Shown here: piece after piece, positions 19,449 through 30,753 of the stretch
Position numbering within the stretch: position 1 is the stretch's first letter
How the letters are laid out: the number at the start of each line of letters is the position of its first letter
Source of the DNA: Cytidiella melzeri
Taxonomy: Eukaryota; Basidiomycota; Agaricomycetes; Polyporales; Irpicaceae
Length of the DNA: 62,154 bases
NCBI GenBank assembly: GCA_022592445.1
Contig: JABYQR010000277.1
Span: 1-62,154, forward strand
Direction: 5' to 3'
Notes under the pieces: generated by a model
What the model saw: only the letters and a program-made list of their open reading frames with translations
Told to the model about the DNA's origin: nothing
Database searches by the model: none
Position numbers and translations under genes: made by a program

Positions 19449-21750
19449 TTACTGATTGTTGCCAATGCTCAAACAGCACCAGAGGGCAGAGGAGAAATAG
19501 GTCGCTCTATAGAGCATACTGCTTGCAAAATTCCATGAGCTAGTGCTCAACCATCGTAACTTGTGCCATGTCTTCACTGGCCGTTGGATCGAGCTCCGTG
19601 AGGGCAACAAACTTGCCCCACTGCTTGTGGTTGTGTGGCTTCCCAGGATCTGTGTCATTCCTTCAACTAACTGAGGGTGCTCGAGGCCACAAGCGCTGAT
19701 CTGCTCAATGAGAAACTTCCACGCAGCGCGGTTGTGCAGCTGCAATGTGGCAGGAGGGGCAAGAGGGGCCGGAGAAGGAGTTGTGTTATCGATGTCCATG
19801 GGGTCAACATCAGCGGCGGAAGGTTTGGCTGTGTCTGTCATATGCTCCAAAGGGTTGACTTGCATCCCCTAGAACACATTGGCCAGACTGTCACTACCAG
19901 TGTGCTCTTTCAGCTTGACAGGGCGTGCTTTGATCTTGCTGGAAGACGACACAGCGGGAGCGGGGTAAATAGCAGCGAGTGGAGGACGGAACAACGTTTG
20001 AGCTATGACCAGAGGGGACGACAATGCGGGGTTGGTGTTGGCTGGAATATCATTGTCTAAAGGAGTGCTTGGCAACTTTGCCTTGGCCTTTCCCTTGCCT
20101 TTTCCGGTTGCCTTTGCCTTTTTTGCCGCTCTACCTTTGACCTGAGCAGCAGGCTTCTTGCCATGCGGCTTGGGGACCAGCTCCCCCTTGCTCTTGCTGC
20201 TTTCCTACTGCCCTTGCTCTAAGATGTCAAGATCCTCATTGTTTTCCTCAGCCACTGCATATGCTTTTTCTATTGAAAGCAACATTTTTTCCCCAAAAAA
20301 TTTAGAATGAACAAGACAATAGATGATGCAAGCTCACGCCAGGCTTCATTGCTAGCTAGGAACAACTCATGCATTGTGAACTTGTTGCGCGAGATGTGGT
20401 ATATGAAAACGTCTGGCAAGTTGTTGGCAAGAAGATGGTAGACAATGACCTGCTTTGTCTGTGGCTTGCGCCAGATGCAGCCAATCAGCTGCATGTTTTC
20501 CTGCTTGGACCATAGCGCGTCCTGCACAAAGCTCAGTCGACATCCTACATAAAAGGGTTGGCTTACCAGAATGATGATGATGTTGGTGCAGTCCAAGTTG
20601 AGGCCTGTGGTTGCTATGTTGAAGACAAAAAATACCTCTGAATTCAGCAAGTTGGGGAAAGCTTTGACGGTGTGGGCGTTGGTACACTTTCCTATTGCCA
20701 TTGATTGGGTGGGGTACAATGCCGAATAACTTGAGAATCTGGACAACAGAGAATTGGTAAAGAATGACCATAAAGAAGACATCTGCCCGGAAACGAGGAG
20801 TAGACAATGATCTTGTTCAGTAGAGCGTAACAGGGAGCATGCAGTCAATCCGGGTGATTTGCGGTGGCGTCGGCGGAAGTTGGTGCAGGGTTGCCTGTGT
20901 CGTCTGCAGAGGGCAATGTGTTGACAAGGGCATCCTGGACTGCTGGAGACAAAGGGAGCAACACTCGGATTAGCCCATATGATGCCACTGAAGAGTGATG
21001 AGGGTGTCAAGTTTTGCAAAAGGGAAGGCCCTGTATGCCCAGATCCAGACGAGAGAGATCTCAATAGCATTTGCCAGGTGCCATAAAGTTGCGCCGGTAT
21101 TGTCCCTGGACGGCAGAGTTCTTTGCAGCGTACAGTCAGAAAACAGGCCACACATCTCCTCAAGACAAGCAATGGCTGCCTTTTGAGTCTCACTTTCCTC
21201 CTTGTCCTTGGTCAGAAGTTGTGCCTGCATCTCGTAGCTGTTCAGGCCTTTCAACTGACTTCTCCGAGTTGACCTGTCCTCTCAATTTGCCTTTGCCATC
21301 TCCGACATCATCCTCTTCAGGAGGTTCTTGTCTGTAGTGAGGCCTGTGTTATACGCGAGCTGCCAAACATCCTAAGACATTTCATCAGTCAGCATTCAGC
21401 AACTGAGCTCTGAGCTACTTGCCTGAGGCTTCGTGACCACTGGGGTTGCCGTGAGCATGGGCAAGAAGTCAGCGCAGTCCAACAGCTCTTTCAAGTCTGG
21501 TTCTGTTCATGGGTAAGTTGATCAGTGTAGGCAAGCTGCAGTGCCTGTCCCTAATTTACATGTGCAGTTGTCAACAGCTTCCTTCTCACTGCCAAGCTTG
21601 GGGCTAACTCCATTGCTGCATCACCACTCAATTCACTCATGGATTTCCTTATGATGAGTACATGAGGCGGTCTGAACTTGGGAAATGAAACAGATGCAAG
21701 CAACTTGGAGGTGGAGAACCAGCTGATTCCAATCCGTGCTACCACACTGA
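19449..21750 (-). pseudogene. SNF2-type helicase pseudogene
   Basis: Minus-strand pieces in collinear order. DFLPMLTATPVVTKPQ (21430-21470) holds the TATP motif of the first RecA lobe. Then come AYNTGLTTDKNLLKRMMSE, a long helical linker (20970-21254) and the second lobe: RADVFFMVILYQFSVVQIL, ATTGLNLDCTNIIIIL, and QLIGCIWRKPQTKQVIVYHL at about 20430-20500, where the Arg of the QxxGR motif is Cys. A basic tail (GKKPAAQVKGRAAKKAK) follows near 20100-20160. SNF2 proteins remodel chromatin using ATP. Frameshifts, stops and the lost Arg finger make it inactive. The ATP-binding P-loop end is not seen. Confidence 0.65.
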
Positions 21751-22039
21751 GTTCCTGTATCCCTATTCTGACTTTAGTCAGCTCATGGTTGTGAGTTCTG
21801 TGACTTGTTGCTGATAGGCATCCAGCTGAGTGTATCTTGCAACCTTTGGGATGGTTTACTTGATCTCAGGCAGTCACACTTCTCAGCTCTTCTTCCCCTA
21901 ACAGGGCTAAGCACCTCTTGCAAGCACTGGCTCCTTAATTGCCCCTTTGTATTTGCCTTCCCGGATCTGGAACCCCAAACATTCTTGGACACCTCCACCT
22001 CTCAAAGGAGCGCTTATTGTTTTCCATGATTAAGTTCTG
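21751..22039. other. Possible N-terminal remains of the helicase pseudogene
   Basis: Minus-strand readings have scattered Cys residues, but no motif that I can place in a SNF2 protein. Confidence 0.3.
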
Positions 22040-22611
22040 AGTACCATTCAGGGAGAGGTCATTACAGGGCCACATCCTCATGTAGATATTTGTGGCAGTA
22101 TCATGGAAGCATTGGTGGATGCTTTAGATGCAGAGATTGATTCTGCTGCTCACTCACATGACTGCTCAAGACCCCTGAGCCACTCCCAGCACTATACTAT
22201 GTGAGTTGCTGCCTATCTTCCCAGACCACATATTTTGTTAATCAAATGTGTAGCTGTGATGCAGCAAACATTGTCGTGTCATCAGGAGATGGAGTTGCCA
22301 CAGAGACTGTCTTCACTCTGTGGAACACAAAGTTTACTTGCTTGCAACAATTCATGATCACTCGTGCCAATACTTTCTTTTCTCTGCGGGTGCTGTACAC
22401 AATGCATTCAAAGAATTTGCTGTCTTCCATTTGTCTACACCAGATAATGAAGTGGTATTGTTTTTGCTCTCATGCTACTTCATGGACTTGTGCTAGAACC
22501 CCTAGATTTATGCCTGCTAAAGCTCATTGTCTAGTCTACAAACTTGCATCTCTCCATCCTGCTCTCATCATTGTGTGGCATCCTGCATGGGCTGGACTAC
22601 TCAGGGAATAG
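22040..22611 (+). CDS. Unrecognised ORF, possibly two exons
   Basis: A 136-codon ORF (22201-22611) has CSCDAANIVVSSGDGVATET and a Trp- and Cys-rich C-terminus. Just upstream, a different frame (PHPHVDICGSIMEALVDALD) runs to a GTGAGT at 22200-22205, which could be a donor site. The family is unknown. Confidence 0.3.
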
Positions 22612-24040
22612 AAAAATGCAGGCCCTGTTGGTAACCTTGGTCCTTTCCAGGCACATCTCGCTTTTGCCCTATTTATTGTTGGATGATGTAAGTCTCCTTG
22701 TAGCAATGTCACTTGGGCAGTTCAAACTGATATTCATTGTCTTTCCAGCTATCTTTGCTTTCTGGCCGTGACAAAGCAACAATGGCAAAGAAAGTGTAGA
22801 GCAGGATATGTGAGCACTCACTGATATTACAAAGACCGAGACCGCCCTATTCCAATAACATAAAAGTCTTCTGTACACACAAACATTGCGGAATTGAACA
22901 CAACATGTAGTTTGAATAGCTATTGCACTTTGCCACTTGAATGCCCTCTGACATTTACAGGTCCACGCCGTTTAGCCTTTTTGCAGTAGTATTTATACAC
23001 AGTGTATTTGTACGTCCAGTAGCTCAGCATACGACACCCCCTGTGTTTTCCCCTTCAAGTTTGCCTCTGCAATCCTTGCATCTCGCGTCTCGAGCCTCCT
23101 TGCTCCTTGCACCTCGCATCTGTAGCTGACTTGCTGCTTGCATCTTGTGTCTCAATCCTACTTGCATATATCTCATTTTTGTTGCGTTCTCGAGCCCTCT
23201 TGTGTTTCTTACTGCGTTTGTTTCACTGCGTTATGTCACTGCATTCCTCTTTCACTGTGTCCTCCTTTCAAGCCATTGTTTCCCTTCTCTTGGCCACTGC
23301 GTTCAGATTGTGTTTGATTTCGCTGCCTTGCGTTTTGAAGCCACATTTCTCTTTCACTTGGCAACTGCAATTCACTGTGTTTTCCTCTTTCCTCTCATCC
23401 CTTGCAACCTCTTTTTATTGTTTCACTCAACCTTCAAGTTTTCCCTACTTACCCTCTTGGGTTCTTTCCCTCACGCCTTGTATATTCCTCAGGGTGCATC
23501 ACTCTTGTTTCTTGCACTTCGCTACATATCCAATCTCCTCCCCTTGCGCCTAGTTGTAGTGCGGCTCTCACCCTCCCCCTGCACCCTCGCGCCTGGTCGT
23601 CTTGCACCGTGCCTCGTCGTTGCCTCGCGCCGCATCTTGTTGCATCTTGTTGCTTCTTGCCACATTGCATCACCTCTTGTTTGTGTTTGGGTGCTGCCTA
23701 AGACTCTTTGACTCACTTGCATCACATATTCACTCTACTCCTGTTACTACTCACATAAGTAATTACCTCTCTCAGGGTCTGTGGTGTTTGTGCCTGGTCC
23801 CTTTGTGTCCAGGGGGTGTGTCAGTATCTCAGTGTAAGAGCAAACTAAAACATGCACAACTTGAGGCAAGAGGATCTCGATGACGTTGATTGGGAAGAGA
23901 TAGGACTATCTAATGATGTCTAATTGGTACCATATGTGACCATTTGCCAGCTGTAATAATCAAAACTGTATTTTGATTGGAAGATGTGATCTATCACGAA
24001 GCTTTGAGGGGCTAATAAGAAAGCCAATGTAGTCCCATCA
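22612..24040. other. Low-complexity pyrimidine-rich block
   Basis: From about 23050 to 23700 the plus strand is dominated by CTTGCATCTC, TTGCRCC and CACTGCGTT words. Long ORFs in all three frames (such as 23107-23553 and 23145-23711) are a side effect of the scarcity of purine stop codons. I see no gene. Confidence 0.55.
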
Positions 24041-24079
24041 ATTTAATTGATTTTACTGATACAGAACCTGTTACCAAGT

Positions 24080-24200
24080 GTATTGCCCATCAAATTTCCA
24101 CACTTTGGGGAACAATTATATTACATATACGGGGATTTGAAAGCAGTCACCTGCACTGGAACAATTCTATCTAATTCCCCCGGAACTGTAAAAGTGCTCA
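24080..24200 (+). repeat. Dispersed repeat fragment shared with 16400-16510
   Basis: CCCATCAAATTTCCACACTTTGG followed by diverged sequence up to CACTGGAACAATTCT matches the minus strand at 16400-16510. In translation it reads PIKFPHFGEQ. Parent element unknown. Confidence 0.5.
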
Positions 24201-24249
24201 CTCTCATGAGCAATCTTTCTATTGGAAATAATCTCATCACTAGCTGAGT

Positions 24250-24620
24250 TGCTTGAAGTGTCATCTGTTGGTAGCTTGCCTGACCGCAAGATTAATGTTG
24301 TTGCTGGTATATAGTTCCAATTGTACCTTGTCTGGAATGCTTACCGTCATTACAAGCTTGCTTATACCACATCTTTTATCAATAATCTTGTTACTAGTAA
24401 CAACTTTCATGACCAACAAGCCTGGAATACCTACCTTTAGTAGGAATTTTGTGACTGAGGACTACTTTCATTAGTAAGTGGAACAGAAGTACTTACTTTG
24501 ATGAGTATAATTTTGTTACTGGTAACAAATTTTATAATTTACAGGTCCAGAATCTTTACTTTTATATGCAATCTACTGATTGGTAAGAGGTCTTGATACT
24601 CACTGGCCTGAAATGTACTT
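24250..24620. repeat. Degenerate repeats with two TTGTTACTRGTAACAA palindromes
   Basis: The palindromic words TTGTTACTAGTAACAA and TTGTTACTGGTAACAA stand about 130 bp apart, each in a diverged copy of a block containing GGAATACCTACCTTT or GAAGTACTTACTTT. It looks like an old tandem duplication. Confidence 0.4.
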
Positions 24621-25029
24621 ACTTCCAATGCTCAAAGCCCAATTCTACCAGAGCACTATTCACCTCAATATCCCATGTTTATGAAGCTTGTTTGAGTACA
24701 TAAAGCACAGGCACAACGTATATCAATTAAAAGCAATAGGGGCTATAGTGATTGAACACATGCAATAGCAAGGCAAGGAAAGGGAAATTGCACAATGAAA
24801 CAAGGGAAAAATGCAAAACATGTCACAGCAATGAAACCAAGCACAAAACATGTTACAAGGGCATTGGGGCACTACCAGTGGTGCAACTAACTCAGAGCAA
24901 CCAATTAAGCAATAGTCAAATGGGGGGCTGCTTGCAAGGTCCTCCTGTTCAAGAGAAACGGCTGCAGAGTCCAAGGGACAGAGTGAGGAAGGGGACCAGG
25001 AGGTACCATCAGTCATGAGCTTGAGTGTG

Positions 25030-25265
25030 AGGGACAACAAGAACATGATATGCAACAAGCAATGCAATGTGCATCAAACAAAGCAAACCAATGTGAAGTG
25101 ATGCAATGCTAAGCAATGCAGATCAATGTGAAATGATGCAATGCAATGGGAAGCAAAGCAATACAATGTGATACGCTGCAACGCAATACACTGAAATATG
25201 ATACACAAGAATGCAATGCAATACAGGAAGACGCAATGTGATGCCATGCAATATGCAACATTGCG
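25030..25265. repeat. Degenerate GCAATG-type short repeat array
   Basis: More than a dozen GCAAT or GCAAC words at irregular 8-15 bp spacing, often as GATGCAATGCAATG. No fixed unit length. The reverse complement of the word (TTGCATC) is common in the block at 23080-23700. Confidence 0.6.
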
Positions 25266-25299
25266 AGTCTTGTGAGTGATAAGAGCTGCTGCTAGTCCA

Positions 25300-26335
25300 T
25301 GAAAATGTGCTCACGTTAGGGGCTGTTGCATGTCCAGCAGTTTTCGGGTGTATCAGCAAATGCCACAATTTGCTTCTGCAGTTTCATGTGGTTGTGGGAC
25401 AACACACTCTGTGGGGCGCAGCAATGAATAGCTTCCTTCATTGCATACTCCTTTGCTTCTTTTCTTCCCTTGTTCATTCCCTTGCTTGCAGTGTGCAAGT
25501 CTTTGTTGATCTCACCAACAATGTATGTTTTTTTGCTCAGTTTGTCAGACTTGCTCACATAGCATCTAGAGTCCAGTCTCCCCTTGCATTGTTTTCAGAT
25601 GCCACAGTAGTTTGCCATGCTGTCTGCAATGTGTACTATGCCTCCTGCTCCTCATGCTTACACTGTCACTCTTCCTGACCCTGCAGTACTGAACAGTCTT
25701 GAGCCCGTACTGTTCATGGCTGCAACATCTGCCTTCCTCCCTATTACCGTTGTGTTGACGGTATTCACCCTTATTTCATCGGCTTGCCCATCAAAACAAC
25801 AGCATGTATGTGTATTTGATTGACTCTGCAAAGGCTGGCAAGAATTCCTTCAATTGTCTGGCAATGTCCATGGATGTGCCTACAGGTATGGTGGGAACAG
25901 GTAATAACCCTGGTATGTATTTGTGTGCATGTGTTGTCCCATAAAGTTGCTAATGTATTTCACGGCTCTGCGGATTAGTCAAAATGAACGGGGGAGATGT
26001 ATTGTTTGTGCAGCACAATTACTCTGGTGGAAACTCCATGGAGAACTTGCCCCAGATATTGGCTACTGCACCGTAAGCATGACTTCTTTGTTTTTTGTAT
26101 TCTCTCTAAGACATGTTGATAGTGTGAATGGCACAGAAAGAAAGCAATTGCGTGCACACCAGTTGGTTTGTCACAACTCTATTTTAGGAGGTTGTGAAGT
26201 TCTTACACTGTCTCGGGTTTGGCTCAAGCAACAAGATTGCATGAAGCAAGTCCAAGAAGACCATTGCTGCTATGGGCTTATTAACATGATTGAGAACCCA
26301 TGCAAGGCTTCTGGCCTCCAGTAGCTATAGAGTTG
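25300..26335 (+). pseudogene. Fragments of an unrecognised multi-exon gene
   Basis: Plus-strand ORF pieces at 25617-25823 (MPPAPHAYTVTLPDPAVLNS) and 25923-26324 (LLWWKLHGELAPDIGYCTVS) might be exons, with GT-AG candidates between them. No family is recognised. The stretch from 26336 to 26551 shows nothing further before Copia-2. Confidence 0.3.
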
Positions 26336-26551
26336 GCATGAGCAAGCTTGCCAAGGCCCAGCTAGTTGTTTGCAACATATACAAGTGAGTCACAGTGTGT
26401 TAGTCAATTTTCATATACTTATGGACTGGTAAGGCAGTGATGAAGTATAACATGCATGCTTGAAAGAAACATGCCCCCTTTGACCTATAGCAGGTCGCCG
26501 AGAATTACACTAACATGATCAATACTTCTACTAACACTATGCAGCTATTCC

Positions 26552-26925
26552 TGTCAAAGCGAGATTGTATTGCTGATTATCGGACATCAGATCTATGGAC
26601 AGTGTAGATTAGATATGTAGATAAATAAGATCAGAAACTACATAGCATGTGATTCCGTCATTATTATGGCCACACACAATGCAATACTTGCACCTTATTG
26701 CATTGTGTTCCAGTAGTTTCCATGACTGAATAGCAGAAGTACCATGAGGCTTCTGCATGACTCATTCATATACCATATGTATTGAGCTTACTAAAGGCTC
26801 AGTCAGCACCATTCAGTTATGTAGGATGCTCAGTTATTGCTTACATTCTCTATTCAGTAGTATTAGCAAGCATGACTGTGCATTACCAATCCTTACTCAT
26901 ATGACATTACTGTAGCATTAGTTAC
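26552..26925 (+). repeat. 5' LTR of Copia-2, truncated
   Basis: It starts TGTCAAAGCGAGATT and matches the LTRs at 44107 and 60696 up to GCATTAGT. It then jumps to CTTTCTACAGAATTGCC, a leader sequence found at 61405 in Copia-3. The deletion removes the TATA box, R-U5, primer site and about 190 bp of leader. Confidence 0.9.
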
Positions 26926-27258
26926 TTTCTACAGAATTGCCCTGCTTTCTTACCCCTGGAACACGCGCACAGTCACATCCAATAGGTAGCCTAAAGCTCA
27001 TACGTGTTCTTGGCTTGTGATTCACCATCAGAATCATGCACCTACTCGAACAAGGCCCAATAAGGTGGCGTTCAGAGGTGATCAAAAGGGTCTTTTGTCT
27101 TAGACAATTGGGAGGCTGTGAAAAGCGGTGAAAGGAGGGAAAGTAGGCATCACCTTGAGCTCGTGACTCAGGGGACTAAAAGGGAGCTGTGTACAACACA
27201 CAGTTAACACCCTTGGCATTCCCAATTCGTAGGTTTTTGTGGGATTTAGTAGAGGCTT

Positions 27259-27588
27259 ATGTCGAACGTTGTTACTTTTGATTTCACGGAGATTTTGATT
27301 CCTGCACATTTGCATATTAGTTCCGTGCGCTCTATTTGTTTAACCATTGCTTATCGTTTGGTTGAAGTCAAATTTGGGGATAATATTTGTGAAGAATCTC
27401 TTGTGCAAGAACAGTTCTTGAAAAGACATACTATGCAAGTTTGCCTGGCCAGAGGTGACCATCTACACATTCAACAGATCGGACCAGACCTGGTAAGGTT
27501 CAATTACAATTATCTAGAAGCTGGTTGGGACCATCACACATTTCCATTTGATATCATCCCAAACCACCAATGGCATACGGAGGCTTGA
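27259..27588 (+). pseudogene. Copia leader ORF a
   Basis: MSNVVTFDFTEILIPAH starts an ORF that is closely matched in Copia-3 (61733-62008). After EESLVQE it jumps to QFLKRH, which corresponds to the second leader ORF of Copia-3 (62011 onward, EQFLERRTERV). An internal deletion has thus fused the starts of two ORFs. Function unknown. Confidence 0.6.
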
Positions 27589-27599
27589 GAAGCTCACCG

Positions 27600-28706
27600 C
27601 GCCGATCGAGAGGGGGGAAATCCGCAATGTGCACAGTCTAAGAATTGTCGCGCCCCTCCTGCCACATTTGATTGCAAATGCCTTCGCCCCTGCCTGCATC
27701 CACAGGAAGCGGTTAACCGTATCATCAATAACATCCACACCTCTGCTCACGCAGACATGTGCCAAAGGGGGGACAACACTCCTTGCCTTGCCAAACTGTA
27801 CAACGAGCAGCAACAATGTCATAACACCTCTCAGCCTCAAAGACAGTCAACCACACCTCGAGGACGTGGTTTCCGCACAAACCACCACTGACGAGGCCAA
27901 TTTGAATTGGAGCAAGCCTGTGCCGCCTGTTGCAGCAAACAAAGCTGGTCTCCACTCCCTTGTCAATCACCTTGCCCACGGACTCCCACTGTACCCGTCA
28001 ACGTTGAGCAAGACGTGTATTGGTTCTGCCGTCACCTGTCACCTCAAGCACAACCATCGTCAACAAGCCTGTCAAAACAATTGAGGAGTTCTTTGGGGCA
28101 GAGTGCCCTGTTGCTCCGACCACTGAGCTTCATGATGCAAGCTCATACTGCTTTGAGTGGGACGAATTGACCGGAACTGCGTTGCAAAACGCACAGAACG
28201 TCGCCGACAAGATCTGGGATGGCAAGTTCACCGACGCAGAGCCTCACATCATGGATGCAATGTCTTTCATCACGGACAATAGTGTGGTGCTCAAGTCGAA
28301 CATTGAAGGATGAGGTTGTTGCCTGTCCTTTGCGCTTGAAGAGGACCAAATCAAGTCGTACAAATTCATTGCAGCATCAGCTCAAGTTGCAATAATGATG
28401 CAACACAGTTTTGTCTGGTACCGCACAGATGGGGAACGGAAACCATTCCAGCTCCGACACGACGACTTCCACACTGCTATGCAGGTCGTCCAAGGCAACG
28501 ACAAGTTCAGCGAGCGAAAGCTCGTTCAAATCATTGCCTGGCACCTCAAGCAGAACGATGACTGGACCACAATGTCCAAAGAGGTCAAGGACCAAATTCG
28601 TGACTGGTCACAGCCAGCCGAGGAAGGACAGACTGTCGAGCAGCCAACTGAGGAGAATGAGCTTCTCCAGATGTTGGACAGGATGGTAGCTAGAAATAGC
28701 GAGTAA
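27600..28706 (+). pseudogene. Copia leader ORF b, Cys-rich then acidic
   Basis: In frame from about 27588 to 27891: NPQCAQSKNCRAPP, CKCLRPCLHPQEAV and MCQRGDNTPCLAKLY, a Cys-rich stretch. After a frame change: VNKPVKTIEEFFGAECPVAP, SYCFEWDELTGTALQN (to 28313), then HSFVWYRTDGERKPFQLRHD ending at 28706 (MVARNSE). It is coding-like in composition but of no recognised family. It is part of the unusually long pre-gag region. Confidence 0.5.
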
Positions 28707-28899
28707 ACGGGCGACTGAGACTTGAGCAAATTCCGCACATGTAACATATAAAATATTGCGATGTGTATTTGTACATTTGTACATGGTCACTTTCAACAAG
28801 TTTCTGTAGTTGTACTTGTAGTACTTTTGTACCACATTTCCTTCGTCTCTGCCGTCTTGTCGAATTGTTAGTAACGCGTCTTATGTTTCCTGTAGATAA

Positions 28900-29511
28900 A
28901 CTTGTAAAAATCTGGCACCGCGTTGTAAAAAACAATATCACTTCTTCAATACCACAAACAAGTGCAACACATCTTTTGCCTTCTCTGAACGATATGTCTC
29001 ATCTTGTGTCACTCAACCTTGTCCATATCGTCTATTTGGACAAGACAGAGCTGATTACTTTGAAGACACCAATCCAATTGCTGTATGCTCTGAAGGACGA
29101 TACATTGCTCCTAACAACAAACAGCTCGGTGAAATCAATCCAGAGAATATCGGAGAAGAACCGCATCTTGATTGGGATCTTATTGTTGACAACACTTCAA
29201 CTCCATCCTCACCATCTCCGGAACCTCACACCGGAGAAGAAGAATCTATATCCGCGATCACAGCAGTTGCAGTTTCATCAGCGTCTACGTTAATCAAATC
29301 TCCGCCACGTCGATCAAAGGTAGACGTACCAGATACGATCGAATCTGCATCAGAATCTGATTCTGAAGTAGAACATCTTCTAGACGAAGATAGTGACGTC
29401 GAGGACAACGCTCTTGAACCGCTTCTACCAGAAATACCCCTGTTGATCAACGAATACTATAGTAGATTTCACGGAGAGGAGTTTGATATTGTATACTTCT
29501 TCTTACCATGA
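28900..29511 (+). CDS. Copia-2 Cys-rich leader ORF, overlapping gag by ATGA
   Basis: A 203-codon open frame without an in-frame ATG. Its N-terminal third has CKKQYHFFN, SSCVTQPCPYRLFGQD and NPIAVCSEGRYIAP, like the QPC module of Gypsy-A. The rest is acidic and Ser-rich (ESASESDSEVEHLLDEDS). Its TGA (29509-29511) overlaps the gag ATG (29508-29510) as ATGA, an arrangement known from coupled termination-reinitiation. The 5' end probably depends on splicing or on sequence lost by mutation. Confidence 0.55.
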   Translation, partial: TCKNLAPRCKKQYHFFNTTNKCNTSFAFSERYVSSCVTQPCPYRLFGQDRADYFEDTNPIAVCSEGRYIAPNNKQLGEINPENIGEEPHLDWDLIVDNTSTPSSPSPEPHTGEEESISAITAVAVSSASTLIKSPPRRSKVDVPDTIESASESDSEVEHLLDEDSDVEDNALEPLLPEIPLLINEYYSRFHGEEFDIVYFFLP

Positions 29512-30753
29512 GTTCCGACAAAATCCAAAAGCTAGCTAAGGATGACAAACCAGTTCTTAAAGGCAATAACTATCAAGAATGGAAGATGGCTATGCAGGCC
29601 ACTCTGATGTTCATTGATGGTTGGGACATTGTCACCGGAGCTAGCACGGAACCACGCTCTCCTGCTGATGCAGCAGTGATTGCTAAATGGAAGACATTGA
29701 ATATACGAGCGGCTGGATACCTCTTGTCAAAGATTTCTTTTAATATTATCAAGTCCAAACTTGACAACAATCAGATCACTGATGCAAAGTACATCTGGGA
29801 CACCATGAAGAAAGAGTACGAAAAGTCCAACGTACTCAAGAGCATGGTTGCGTTCAAGAAATTGAACAACCTGGTCTTTGATGAAAATCAAGAAATACGT
29901 CCTCAGATTGAAAAGTACCAGACAATGATCAAAGATGTTGCTACTGCTGGTCTCACTCTTGACGACAAAATGAAGGCTTTTCTGTTGCTGGGAAAACTTC
30001 CTCCTTCATATGATCTTGCTTTATCCGCATACATCAGCACTATCGATGACCTGAAGAACTTGACCTTGAGTAACATCATTCCTAAGATTGAAGCCGAGGA
30101 AACTAGGCATCTATCTAACAATGCAGGCACTTCTGCTTCAGGGATAACTCAAGTCAAGTGATTCAATAAAGGTTCAAAGCGGTGTGACAGATGTGGCAAG
30201 ACCAATCATTCTACCAAGGAACACTGACTGGGACACTAAACCATCCAATAACCATACTCGGAAGAACAAGTTGTCTGGAGAAGAGAACAATCAGCAGCAG
30301 AAAAAGAAGAAACAGGACAAAAAGAATGGGAAAAAGGATCAGAAAGGAAAAGGAAAAGCACGAGTTCAAAGTGTCAATGTAGAAACTATGCCTGTATTCA
30401 AGAATGAGTCTTTCAAAATGATTACTGGTTCACTCTATTCCTTGCACGAGCGTGATACTGTCCAATGGCTTATTGACAGTGGCGCGAGTAGCCATATCAC
30501 TAACCAATATTCTGACTTTGTACAATATTCCGCTGCAGTAAAACCCGGATTCTGTTTGGTTGCAGGAAGGAAAATGTCACTTCAGATATTGGGAAGGGGG
30601 ACTGTGATTATTGACTCAACACTCCAAAATGGTGTAGCAAGCCGTGCCACCCTTCAAAACATTCTTTATATCTCAAACACAGTTACTCAATTCTTTGCAC
30701 CTTGTAAGGCTATGACCAATGGACGTACAGGTCAGATCACAGCAAAAGGCTGG
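29508..30753 (+). pseudogene. Copia-2 gag and protease
   Basis: MSSDKIQKLAKDDKPVLKG begins a Copia gag (LKGNNYQEWKMAMQATL, LPPSYDLALSAYIS). A zinc knuckle follows, CDRCGKTNHSTKEH, bounded by a TGA at 30159-30161 and another where the last Cys should be. A Lys-rich segment and the protease site QWLIDSGASSHITNQ (about 30465-30510) come next. Gypsy-B interrupts the frame at 30754. Both stops are compatible with single-base changes. Confidence 0.85.

Noticed and set aside
23107..23711. Long overlapping plus-strand ORFs of 148 and 188 codons
   Set aside because: Both lie in a pyrimidine-rich block where stop codons are rare in all frames. The peptides are low-complexity Leu, Phe and Ser.
25316..25558. 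Lys-rich 80-codon minus ORF
   Set aside because: No homology is recognised, it is short, and its composition mirrors the neighbouring low-complexity repeats.
26336..26551. N-terminal half of the DDE transposase seen at 44615-45066 on the other side of Copia-2
   Set aside because: Joining the flanks at ATTCC gives no transposase sequence on the left side, so the missing half was lost by other means.
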